Below are positions 22,406 through 33,296 of a stretch of DNA of 64,000 nt, piece after piece; within the stretch, counting starts at the first letter, position 1, and each line of letters starts with the position of its first letter. Position numbers and translations under genes: made by a program. This stretch comes from Botryosphaeria dothidea. Lineage: Eukaryota > Ascomycota > Dothideomycetes > Botryosphaeriales > Botryosphaeriaceae. Under the pieces are notes generated by a model. That model was not told the origin of the DNA. It ran no database searches and was given only the letters and a program-made list of their open reading frames with translations. Location of the stretch: the NCBI GenBank assembly GCA_011503125.2, contig WWBZ02000022.1:3720001-3784000 (forward strand). The letters are read 5' to 3'.

Positions 22406-25004
22406 ATGTCCTTCTTCGGCTTCGACACGTCGTTGCCGCGGGATCGTCCCGCCCACCAGCAAAGCGCCCCCGGCTTTGGCCAGACGCCCGACCCATGGGC
22501 CGGCCTGTCCAGCCAGGGTGCCCGCGGCGATGACGATGCGTGAGTCTGCCCTTGCCTGCTGCCCGCGCCCTCCAGCCCACTGACCCGTATCGCAATGCAG
22601 CCTCGACTTCGAAGAAACCTACGATGGTCTCGGCGACCGGCTCGATGAAACCGATGACGCCTTCAACGACGACACCTTTGGCGGCGACAACGCTCAGAAT
22701 GTCGGGAAGGACTTTGACTTCTCCGGCCAGACCTCCAAGATCGCCGGCACTATCCAGGAGGAGCAGATGCTGTACAGCGCCCGTCAGCCTCCGCCGCGCG
22801 AGAAGAGGGACGAGAGGATGCCCGTGAAGACTGGATATGAAAACTATGCCCAGCCGGGATACATTGGCAACCTTGAGGCCAACGCCGACATCTGGGGCAT
22901 CCCCAAGAAGTCGACGCCCGGCCAGGAGACCCAGCGCTATCAGGTTCCTCCCCAGCAGCCTCCTCAGCCCTCCGCCGCGAGAAAGATGATGAGCCTGGAG
23001 GAGGTTGAAGCTGCCATGCTCGCCGAGAGCAAGAAGAGAGTTAGTCAACAACCTGTCCAGCCTCCGGTTACTCAGTCGACCCCTCAACCGACCATGCCTG
23101 GCTTTCCGCAGCAGCCTCCGCCGAACTGGGGTCAGCAACCATTCGGAGCTCCGCCGCAGATCCTTCAGCGTCCTCAGCAGTTCCCTCCTCAGTTTCCCCA
23201 GCACCAGCGGCCCCAGTCCATCCCGCAGCAGCAGGTACTTCATGAGCTTCCTGCTCAGAGCATCCCGCAGCAGCAGCTTCTCCAACGTCAGAGGCAGGAG
23301 CAGCAGGGCCCTAGAGGCACTCCACCACAGCCGCAGATGCACCAGCCTCCGCAGCAGCCCCGTCAGATTCTTCAGAACCCGAATCGTCTCTCCGGCCCCG
23401 GACAGCCCGTTACGCAGCCTTTCAATCGCATGCCACCGACTGGACCGGCGCATGGACGTGGACCCTCATATCAGGGTCCTGTCATCACTCACCCTGAGCA
23501 GCTCCTCCGCCTGTCCGATGCTGAGCGCGCTGCTTTCCTCGAGGAAGATGCTAAACGTGCTAAGAGAATCCATAAGATTCACATGCTCTCCAAGGACAAT
23601 GGCCTCATGACTCCGCAGGACAAGAACTTCATCACCCGCATCCAGCTTCAGCAACTCGTAACTGCCACTGGCAGCATTGATGACCAAGGTCCCGAGGCCG
23701 CACTCGCCGAGGACTTCTACTACCAGGTTTTTTCCCAGATTCGTGGGGCTCCGCGCCAGAATCCTCAGCAGCCCGCCAACCAGTTTGCTCAGACTTACCT
23801 CTTCCAGACCGGTGGCCGCTATGGTAGTCGCCGCCACAACCGCGGCGGTGATAACCATGCGCAGCGCATGGAGCAACAAGTGCAGCGTGCTGTAGAGGCC
23901 GCCAAGGCAAAGCCGAAGAACAAACAGCTCGTAATTGAGGGTAGCCTTGGCAAGATTTCGTTCAGCAATGCGAAGACCCCCAAACCGCTGCTTAACATCA
24001 AGAAGCCGGAGGGAGAGAGCAAGCCTCATGCACCGGGCCGCCGGCCAAGCCGTGCACATAACGAGGTTGCTGACCGCAAGGCGACCCTGCGTAATATTGA
24101 GAACGTCTACAATGTTCTCATGAAGATGGAAGACCATGAGCGAAACATGCCACCACCCATCAGCGATGGCAGCAGCCCGGAACAGATCCAAGAGCACATG
24201 GAGTGGCGCCATACGCATCAGGAACTGAACCAGAAACTCTGGCAAGGCCTGAAAGTCATGGAGCCCATCAATCCTGGCTCCAATGTTCCTCACCCTTTCA
24301 TCGCTATTCTGTCCCATCCAAAGGGCAAGAAGGCAATCCCGCGCATCTTCCGCCAACTTCATGAAGAGCAGCAGCGAGTGACAATCTTGACTATGATCGT
24401 CGTGCATCTGGACACTCTAGATGTGGTCCAGCATGGTATCCCTGCCGATCCGCTCACGCCGCTCCCGCGTGCTGCAAAGGAGGAGATCGAGCTGTTTGCG
24501 CATGCTGTCCTGCCTCCTCTTTTTGCCTACGTGAATGAAGCACCCCTGAATATCGTCATTGGTCTGCTCGGCCTGGTTCTCGACAGGACTAACATTCCTC
24601 TCTTGGTGCGTACCAAGATCGGCCTGTCCATCCTTACCATTCTCATCTCGCGTGCCGAGTTGGTTAAGGAGAGCGCACCACCTTCCGCAGCAACCGCGCA
24701 AGATCTCCAGCAAATCGAGCAGCTGTACAATCGCCTGTTCGATACCGTCGAGCCGGTCCTGCCATACATCTTCCCGGGTACCGTCAAGGATGATGAGGAT
24801 GTTTACGTATGGCAATTCCTTGCTTCCATGGGCGCCAGCGCGTCCGCCGAGCAGCAGCAACGACTTGTCCTCGGTGTCAAGGATCGCGTCATGGATACTG
24901 TCAATGTATGCAAGGCACTGCCCAAGGAGTTGTCCGCGGCCAGACTTGGCCACGTCAACTTGTTCATGAGGGCCATCGGATTGGACGTTGAACTGCTTGG
25001 TTGA
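22406..25004 (+). CDS. pat1: PAT1-like mRNA decapping activator
   Basis: P-body scaffold that binds the LSM1-7 ring and activates decapping of deadenylated mRNA. Exons are 22406-22539 and 22601-25004; one 61-bp intron; 845 aa. The N-terminus has the conserved ETYDGLGDRLDETDDAFND segment. A Pro/Gln-rich region follows (about residues 125-280; many QQPPQ and PQQQ runs), as expected for an aggregation-prone P-body protein. The core contains GKISFSN, ENVYNVLMKMEDHERNMPPP and HPFIAILSHPKGKKAIPRIFRQL, and the C-terminal alpha-helical Pat1 domain runs to the end. The ATG at 22406 directly precedes the conserved start SFFGFDTSLP. Long antisense frames over this gene are shadows. Confidence 0.93.
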
Positions 25005-25851
25005 GTTTTCTGCAAATCTACTGCATGTCATTTCAAAGAGCGGCATTGCGATATTTTACGGACGAAGATCATGATGGTGGGGAGGAAGTTTCCTGTTCCT
25101 CCTGGATGAGGAACTAGATGCGTTTGCTTTGCAAGCGACACACTTCGTGAGCAAGGGCTGGCTAACCTACAATTTTCCGGCATTTTGTTTACTCTCACAT
25201 CTAAGTTTCTTAAGATGAAGGACATCAGGACGATTAGCGTACACGGAAGGTATGGTCTGGTCTGGGTCTAAAACTTGTCGGCAGTGGCGACGTTAGGATA
25301 TCCCGATGATAGTCATGGCTTTTTGGCTGGATGGGTTCTTTTTTCTGGTCCCCAAATTGCACTTATTCATTTTCTGGGGACATGGAGTGATCACAGCATC
25401 TCTTCAAGCAAAAAAACTATTTCAAACTTTCTCTGTATTCGAGAGCTCCATGAACTATCGCTTGCTAAATGAGAAATGCTGTGACGTAGTGAAGAGTTAG
25501 GGGGTGCATTGATCACTCGTGGAGAGCGTCCCATGCTACACCTGGTAGATCCATGAGACCGTGCGGCCTACGTGATCATCCTATTTTTGGTTGCATGCTA
25601 TGTAGGAGATGTAGCACAGCATGCCATGGAAGCTTTCATGCATTGCAAGCCACTATGCCTCCGCACGACAACTGAAGAATCTCAAAGAGTAAAAGCAATC
25701 ACGTTCACATGCGCTAAAGATAGATAGGACACTCATTAAATCAAAAGCTCCTTACATGTACTCGCATCCCCATAACGCCGCGCCGGTACACCGAATGAAG
25801 GGACTGATCGGATGCAAGGTCCATCGGTACAAAATTGTAGATGTGTACGGG

Positions 25852-25859
25852 TATAAAAG
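25852..25859 (+). promoter_or_regulatory. Strong TATA box, no coding gene downstream
   Basis: TATAAAAG, the best TATA match in the gaps of this window. It lies in a convergent gap where no promoter is needed for the flanking genes. It points rightwards towards the putative spliced transcript. Confidence 0.4.
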
Positions 25860-25884
25860 GGAGAGATTGCATTCCGCTCTATTT

Positions 25885-26279
25885 ATCGACCGCCATTTTG
25901 TGTTCGCCACAGTTCGAGAAGCAAGGTGAGCATTTTCCGATTCCTCATTCCGCTACTACGATAAGCAATATGGAGAAGACCTTTCCTTTTTGCAACTGTC
26001 AACCGTTCTGATCCTGGCACTTGCCGTCCCCTGAATTCATGCCAATTATCTCTAAGTTTCCTTCTGACAGGTTCGCGTCCTGGGAGAAAGCGCCACTCGT
26101 GTCTGATATGAAGCTCTTCCCTCAAATTTCCCCCAACCGTGGAAAACGTATTCCGCGCCCTTTACGCCCAAGCATCCCTCACTGCGCGGTCCTGCTGTAG
26201 AGAGAGCGCTTCGATATCATTTCCATTGCAGATCTTTCCCTATCAGACCCTGAAGCTTCCCTTCTTTCCAATCAATTCT
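25885..26279 (+). ncRNA. Putative spliced non-coding transcript
   Basis: About 30 bp after a TATAAAAG box. A donor-like AAG|GTGAGC at 25925/25926 and an acceptor-like TTCTGACAG ending at 26070 define a possible 145-bp intron. No open frame of note follows, and the transcript would run into the 3' end of U2A' in antisense. Only these signals support it. I looked for C/D and H/ACA snoRNA boxes in the intron and found none that convince. The coordinates are approximate. Confidence 0.2.
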
Positions 26280-27192
26280 TTACTGTCCCGGAATCTTGCC
26301 CTCGTTCAGCATCTTCTCAAAGCGCTCAATCTCCTCCAGTGACTTGGCCTGTCTGATCAGCTCGTTGACGTTGGCGCGCTCCTCCTCGGTCAGCTTGACG
26401 CGGGCGACGCCGCCCGTGATATCGTCGGACGAGCCGGCCGACGCGTCGAGCACGGCGGCGCCGCGCTGGCGCATGACGCGCTGGGCCAGCTCGGTGGGCT
26501 CGTCGGTGGTACCGAACAGGGTCTTGGCCTCGGTGCGCTCGGCGTCACGGACGCGCTCGAAATCGAAGAAGCGGAGAGACGGGATGCGGAAGATGAGGTA
26601 GTGGCGGTAGTGCTAAAAACGAAGCGGCAAATAGCCCAGCGAATCAGCTCAAAATTGCCACGCATATCTCCACGAAGGAGTTTTGGGGGGGATCTTTCTC
26701 TTCAAACAAACGTACCTCCTTGCTAGTGACGGGGTTGCCGAGCAGGTTCAGCTCGACAAGCTTGGGGAAGGTGCCGAGCGGGTCGAGGTCGGCGAGCTCG
26801 CGGATGTTGTTCTCGGCCAGGTTGAGCGAGGTGAGGCTGGGCAGGGTGCGCGCGACGCCCGGCTGGACTTGCGACAGACGGTTGCGGGCCATCAGCAGCG
26901 TCGTCACGCGCGGGCGCTGGGGGAAATTGCCCAGCACCTGGATGTGGTTGTCGGTGAAGTCGATACATTCTATGTCGGCTGACGCGGCGCCCATGTTCTC
27001 GATGTGCGTGAATTGACGACCTGTAGTGTTTCAAGAGAAACGGATTGATGGTAAACACAGCTCTTTTTCGTGTCTTCAAAGTGTAGTATCTGCTCTTTTC
27101 AGCTTAAACGCACCTCTGAGGTCCAGCTCGCGCTCGCCGAGCGGGTTGATGTATGAAAGGGCATTCTGAATGATCTCGGCTGTCAATCTCAT
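26280..27192 (-). CDS. lea1: U2 snRNP A' protein (LEA1)
   Basis: Leucine-rich-repeat protein that pairs with U2B'' on stem-loop IV of U2 snRNA in the spliceosome. Exons are 27114-27192, 26716-27020 and 26280-26612; introns are 93 and 103 bp; 238 aa. It starts MRLTAEIIQNALSYINPL with GERELDLRG, the typical family start. LRR motifs follow: IECIDFTDNHIQVLGNFP, VTTLLMARNRLSQV, LTSLNLAENNIREL and LVELNLLGNPVT. The cap YRHYLIFRIPSLRFFDFERV comes next. The C-terminus is a charged helix ending LNEGKIPGQ. Both splice junctions fall inside conserved motifs, so the model is firm. Confidence 0.95.
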
Positions 27193-28131
27193 CCTGGGCG
27201 GTCTGCTCGTTCGACGCGGTCGAACGTACGGCAGGTATGAACGGCGGTGGTGTCTTGAGTCGCGGGTGAGATTGTCTGTCGCGTGTGCGGTACACGAGGT
27301 GGGTTACAACGCGTTGGAGGATGAAGAGCGGGGCGGCGGCGGTTGCAGTCGCGTGGTTTAAGTACGGTCGCAGTGAAAGGGTGGCTGGAGGGAGAGGTGC
27401 GTTGCGAGGGCGCAAGATATTGCTTGGTCGGCAGGCGAGAGTCTGGATGGAGCTCCCAGCTGTGGCAGCGGATTTTCACGAAATCTGGGGTCAATGCCGC
27501 TGCCGCCTAGGCTTGCATCATTACGCGCCGCGGCGGCAACGACTTTTGACCTGGCCGCTTACTTCACATTGCTGATGAAGAAAACTCGGTCTATTCCTCT
27601 CCATTCTGGTTGTTTGTACGACTTCACCTCGTGTTCCAATCAATTATCTAGATACGATTGTCGTTTGCCCTACATCTGTATCACTTTAGCTGGGAGGAAA
27701 CGATTATTGCATAGTCCAGTGATACTTAGCGACCATTTCGAGCCTCACTTTTTCGTTTCTTTCTCCTTCATCTCTGTAACATTGGGCGCGAACTTTCAAA
27801 CGGCTCAAGGTTTCTGGTCAAGATTGACGAGTTAGTAATACCTGTTAGTCATCAACTCTCCGAGAGAAACTTTCTCAACACTTTCCCATGCAAAATGACA
27901 CGATCAATGATTGATAGAGCACCGCAACAGGCACATCTAATGCGGATTGGGAAGCCTTTGCACGTATATATGATTCTTCCGGATGTCGCACACTTGCCTC
28001 AATCCAGGCCGTCTTTCGTAACAGTCGACATCAAAAGGCTTTATATCACTCTCGAATGTAGATGTCCATAGAGATTAAACCACTCTCGCGTCCAACTACT
28101 GGACTTTACGTGTCGAGCATGCACTGTACCT

Positions 28132-28377
28132 ATGAACAAGTAGTACTAGAGAGCGCTATCCCTAGTCGCCCGAGAAGACCAGATTCCATTCGCGGCCTTT
28201 CGCTAATAATAGGGAGTCGAAGCAGTCGCCCAAAGAATTCGATGACATTCACATCCAGACGCCAGCTTCAACTCCGTATGCATACTTTCGTTTGCTATTA
28301 TGACGGTTAAAAGTTGCGCTCAGCTTCTTGGTGTGTCATATGGCAAGCAGGCCACTCAATCCACCATGAACAAGTAG
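28132..28377. repeat. 12-bp direct repeats flanking repeat copy C
   Basis: ATGAACAAGTAG occurs at 28132-28143 and again at 28366-28377, both preceded by an ACC. Together they enclose copy C of the dispersed repeat. They could be a decayed insertion footprint or chance. Confidence 0.35.
28212..28263. repeat. Dispersed repeat, copy C
   Basis: GGGAGTCGAAG (28212-28222) is followed by a degenerate first core (CAGTCGCCCAAAG). Then CGATGACATTCAC leads into the second core CATTCACATCCAGACGCC (28246-28263). It is closest to copy B, but the spacer is about 14 bp shorter. Confidence 0.6.
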
Positions 28378-28789
28378 ATAGCCTATATAAACAATGGACC
28401 GACTTTCATGATGTACCAAATACGGTGTCACGATGCACGAATCCGTATGATTCGTCCCAAAGTGGCAGTTTTCACATGAGTGTTGACGGAATGACGAATG
28501 GAGTCTATCAAAATCAAATCGCTTTGCTCAATTACCCTAGAGCTCGGGTTTGGGTATCACAAGTATAAGTACAAAAAAAAAAACTCCGCCCACCCGCTTG
28601 AAAAATTCCTTTGAAAAAAAAAAGCCATCCAACGACAGTCCCAATCATCTACTGGGTGCCCATCACCTTTCTGCCACAACAGCCGGGTGGTTAATCTCCG
28701 ACACGGTTCGTCCCTCCCCTCCTGGGTTCGGCATTCGCAACCCCCGGGCAGAGCAACAGAACGCGCGGGCAGTGACGGAGGGAATACTC

Positions 28790-31700
28790 CTACTCCCAGT
28801 TCAAGCCACCAAAGAGCAGCCGGGCTGCAATCTGGTGGCGGACACGGAGTATCCCCTCCGTCGAGGTGTTGTACAAGTCGGGCTTGAATTCAAGTCCCAA
28901 CAAGACTGCCCGCGCGTTCTGCAGGACAAAGACTCCGCAGTCGGAGCCGTTGCTCTGCCTCGGGGAACGCTGTCCCTCAATGATGCTCCATTGCTGAGCA
29001 TCGAATGCCGAACCCAGCACCGCCTTGACCCAGTCAAGGACTCCCTTGGTGTAGGGTTGGGACGAACCGTGAGGAAGACTATCGAAGTACTCGATAGTCT
29101 TCTCCGTGCCGGAGATAACCACCAGCCGCCAGTGGTAGCTGTGGCAGATCGGGATGAGCACCCGCTCGCACGAAAGCAGGCGACCCTGGTCTAACTTGGG
29201 CCTTCGGGCCCAGTTGCGGACCCCTTCGGGGCCCCTCTTGGTGAGGCTCTCCCAGAATTGGGATGGAATGTTGGAGTATGGTGGGGCCTTTCCCTCCTTC
29301 CTGTCCTGCTCCGTGAAACCCCTTTTCTCGCAAGCCTTTTGGACTAAGTCGGATAGGTACTTGTTGACTACCTCGTCATTGAGCCACGTGGTCTTGGGCA
29401 CCAGCGTGTGCAGGTCCTTGACAGCGAAGTTCCTGCTGAGCTCCTTCTCGTGAGGCTCCTTGAGGGTGCTAAGGACGTTGTCCCACTCAGCGGGAGGGAT
29501 AACTTCGTCGAGGGTCAGACGTCTATTTGTCATCTTGATTTCCTCTGCGGCCTTCCTGGCCGATTCCTCATCCCGCTTTAAGGCCTCCGCTTTTTTCTTC
29601 TTCTGTTCAGCCTTACGCTCGACCTCAGCTTCAGCAATGCGTTGCTTCTCAAGCTCTTCCTGCTCACGTGCGCCTTTACGGTTGTCAGAAATTTCAAGCT
29701 CTTTAAGCTGAGTCTCGGCTTCAATAAGCGGGCCTTGCTTCATGAGCTCATCCAGATGTTTAGGCTTGGCCTTTCGCAGGTTGATATGATCTCCAACATC
29801 TAGGTTCCAGCGAGTAATGTTTACAGACTTCTCGAGTTCGTCGGCAGAACTTTCCTCAGTATCAGCACGCCTGGATAGCTTACTGCTAGCACCGGCATTC
29901 TGTGTGTCGTGGCCCCGATGGGTGTGTTTTTTGGAGACAGACTCCACGTTAGGACGGTCGTTGCCCTTGGTATGACTAATAGGCATGTCGGCATCCTCCG
30001 TGCTGTCTGGGCTTTCGCTGCTCTCCTGACGATCATCACTGGTGTTGGATGAAGAGGTGCTAGGGCGTTCTTCAGGCTCACGGTATGTGTTCAAGGGAGG
30101 GCGGTCGTTGAGGAGTGCAGCTGCGCTGCTTTCAGCTTTCTCTGAAACGCGGGCTGACATCTGAACTCGCGTGATCTCGTGCATCGAAGTGGGATGAGTG
30201 ATGTCCAGAAGATCCTGGTTCTTCTGTGAGACGGAAATAGAACTTGTGTCGAGATCTTTCGAGATTTCATTTTCAGAGACTCTAGGAGACTGTGCAGTGT
30301 TCATGGTGCTAGTAAAGACAGTCTCATCTTCCTTTATGCTCATAGGATCGGAGATGATAGTACCCTTGGGGATGCGCATGCGTTGAGGTGGGATAGGATC
30401 GAACCTCTTCTTGAGGGCATCGCGAAGAGGTGACCTGTTCATGAGACGACCAGCAGCAATATTCTTGCTCTGAGTCTTGTCCTGAGAGCCATTCTCGGCC
30501 ATAGTCTCGGCCTTTCTGGTTTTTTTGGATGGGATATCATGGTCGTCATCAGCGACTGAGTCGTGAGCGCGCTTGAGGCTCAAGTCGAAAGGACCCTGAA
30601 CGTTTTGTGAAGTGGAAGGTAGACCCGGAGCGGAATATGTGATGTGATTGCCGGTCTGTGACTCGGTCTGGTTGGAGATGTTATCCTCGGGTCGTGTGAC
30701 TTGATTGCCGGTCTGCGACTCGGTCTTGTTGATCTTGTTGGCCTTGGGCTGAAGCTTCGCATGTTGGCCCTCCTTAGACTTTGACTTGTTAAACAAGTAC
30801 TTGATCTTCCTGTTGCTGTACTGAACAGAAGATGTGAACCCGGTGGGAACATTAGACGTCTGGAGAGAGGGGGTAGGATTGTGCTTCGCATGGTTGTAGG
30901 TGATGAACTTGGAGTTTGAAATTTTACCCGTGTCGGGAGATGTAGTGGATTGAGAGCGCTCGCTGGTGGGAGACTCTGAAGGATAGGAGCCAGGCATAAG
31001 CCTCCGCGTGTTGACAATTCGACGCTTGTTGGAGTATTCTGAACCAGTAGGAACGAAGACGATGTATTCCGGCTGGTCATCCTCACCGACAATCTGACGG
31101 ATGACGGCTCTACCGCGATCCTTGGCCTTTTCGACCCAAACACCGACGTTGGCGAAGATTCTCGAGAAGAGCGATGATGCTGGTTCATATTCAACACGCT
31201 TCTTCCTGGCCTGAGTCTCCTCCCTGTTCAGATTGTCAATAGGGTCGGCAGTGCGCTTCCTAGGCACTACGGAGTAGTCTGGTGTCCTAGAGCCTAAGCA
31301 GGCGTTCTTGAAATGCTTCTTTCCGCTCTTCTTGTGGGAGTCGGCATGCTGACCCTCGCCAAACAGCAATTGACCACGCTCGTAGTTGGCGGCGGTACGC
31401 GGCGAGAAAAGAGGCTTGTAAACGAGGTTGGAAGAATGGCTAATAGGAAGAGCGCCCATCGCGCGCTGTGCATGAGGGATATGGTGATTCATGTAGTCAT
31501 CCGGGCGATCTGCAGGGCGGGGTGCGGTATAGACTGTGTAGTTGAGGGTAGGCATCGAAGCTGGAGGCTGTTCATGGTCGCCGAGGAGGTTGGTGGTCCA
31601 ATCCTGCAAATACGGGGTCAGCGATTGAGCTTCTGATCAGAGCGATGCAATGAGCTTGTGTGTAGGCAGCATGCGAAGCTTACCATAGGCGAACCGCCAA

Positions 31701-31879
31701 CAGAGCTCTGGTCACCGACGCCGCTGAGTGCAGGAGTTGCGACGTTGTTGTTGCGACGGCTGACATCGCGATCGTAGGAGTAGTCCAGATCCTAGACGAG
31801 AAGTCAGCATCGAAGTCTTTGAATATGGCGCAGTCATTGCGCATATGTCGTAACTTACCATGTCGGAGGTGTCCTCCAT
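28790..31879 (-). CDS. Ulp1-type SUMO protease (peptidase C48)
   Basis: Cysteine protease that matures SUMO and removes it from conjugates. Exons are 31859-31879, 31684-31791 and 28790-31603; introns are 67 and 80 bp; 980 aa. The C-terminal ~230 residues form the catalytic domain. TTWLNDEVVNKYLSDL is the substrate-contact region. The catalytic His is in SYHWRLVVI, the Asp in EYFDSLP, the oxyanion Gln in RQSNGSD, and the Cys in SDCGVFVLQ. Before it lies a Lys/Glu-rich coiled coil (about 650-720) and a long disordered Ser/Thr-rich region, with basic clusters that may serve nuclear targeting. A 57-bp tandem duplication encodes two TESQTGN units. The first exon codes for only 7 residues, so the start is less certain than the rest. 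Confidence 0.9.
30645..30735. repeat. 57-bp coding tandem repeat in ULP1
   Basis: GATTGCCGGTCTG-GACTCGGTCT occurs at 30646 and again at 30703, a period of 57 bp (19 codons). It encodes repeated TESQTGN in the disordered region of the SUMO protease. The frame is kept. Confidence 0.7.
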
Positions 31880-33296
31880 GGTGATGACGTCGCGCAAGGT
31901 CGGCGCAGTCGCGGTGTTGTGAGTGTGGGTAGACGGGTGCAAGAATGAGGTTGAGAGGGCTGAATGAAGAGTAGAAAGTGTGCGGAGCAAAGGCAAGCTG
32001 ATTGCAGGCGGGGCGCGTTGCGATGTGCGGGCTATCGTGCAGTCGCAGCTTGCGTTGCTGTCGGTGGAGAGGGTCAGGTTTGAACGCGATGGCAGCTCCG
32101 AGAAAAGCGGCGCCCGCGATGCAACAGTGGGCCCGTGCGCGCGGACCCTGGCTGCCACCCCGACATGGCAACCGCGACTCGGCGAAGTACCCTTCAGGGA
32201 AACATTGTGCGCCGCCTCGCGCGCACATTCAAAAGGGTCAATCGCTCGAGTAATTGACATATATGACATTTCTCAAGTCCTGCGAGCAACAGCCCGCCTG
32301 CGCAGTGCTTATTGGTTGCGACCGAAAGCCATTATCAACGGGCGCAGCACGAAGACTTAAAAAAAAAAGGTGCAAGACCCTTGCACGCTGCTGTCTCGGC
32401 TGTTATTGTACCTGGCGCTGTGGCTGGTGGCAGACCGGCTTGCGGCCCGTCCACGCACTCTGTTCTTTAGATCTTCTTCCTGGCGCACCGCGAGAGCCAG
32501 ATATTTTGCACCGAGATATTTTACATGGTGCTGTGCATGGATCCAGCCCTTCGCCGCAGTTTTCTGCAGCCACATTTGTCTGTAGCTACGCCAGGGAAAA
32601 CCGTTGTAGCCTGCTGGTCTGCCTTGACCTCCGCTTGCTCCACAGCTCCAAATTTGGGCGCCCAACCCGCGCCTTTAACCTGCCCAAGCCACACCCCGCA
32701 TCGGCAGCTCTACAAGATCTGCGCATGGGAGACCAGCCTGTGTCCCTGTCGATCGCGTCGGTATGCCCCGCGTCCGCACATTCCATGCCACGCTTCTGAC
32801 CGATGTCGGCCGACGTCATGCCTGTCTTCGGTTGCCTTTCTTTCAAATGTCACGCGTGCCCTTGTCGCAATCTGATCCCTTGTTCCAGCCATGAAGCAAA
32901 ACCCCTCTAGACTCGACATGGTCTTTCAGGATCGCACCTACGCGAGCGAAAGGAGCGTCTCTTTAAATGATAGATAGCATGCTATTTAAACGCCTCGAAG
33001 GTCAACCTGCGGAATCCATTGTTTCCGCTTTAGAAATGATTGAAGTACATGCCCGCGGTGCAAAGTAGCCCTATTGCGCCGTCCCTTTTATCGCTGTTAG
33101 CCTTTCCACGAGGATTAGACCCTAGTCGCTCCCATGAAGCACATTCGACATCACAACAATCGGTCAAAGTGCAAATGAAACCGCGCTCAAGTTTTGTTGT
33201 TCATTCAACTCACAATAAGCCCGCCACTTCTTCCCCGTTAGCCATCGAACTTCCTAGCCTTAAACGCCTTCGCTCATCATGGTAGCCATCTCTCAC
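31880..33296. other. 1.4-kb intergenic region
   Basis: Between the ULP1 start and the VPS15 stop. It contains the ULP1 promoter and, towards the right, the VPS15 3' UTR. An A-tract sits near 32360. Open frames on both strands are short and compositionally random. Confidence 0.5.

Larger units (their letters stand above)
25005..26279. other. 1.3-kb intergenic region
   Basis: Lies between the 3' ends of PAT1 (+) and U2A' (-). The left part shows nothing recognisable. The right part contains a strong TATA box at 25852-25859 followed by splice-like signals; see the putative non-coding transcript. Confidence 0.5.
27193..28789. other. 1.6-kb intergenic region
   Basis: Between the 5' end of U2A' and the 3' end of ULP1. 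It holds the U2A' promoter, repeat copy C, a TATATAA at 28384-28390 and two A-tracts near 28573 and 28614. No gene was recognised. Confidence 0.5.

Noticed and set aside
22356..24407. Long minus-strand frames over PAT1
   Set aside because: Leu/Arg-rich shadows of the PAT1 exon; the plus strand carries the conserved protein.
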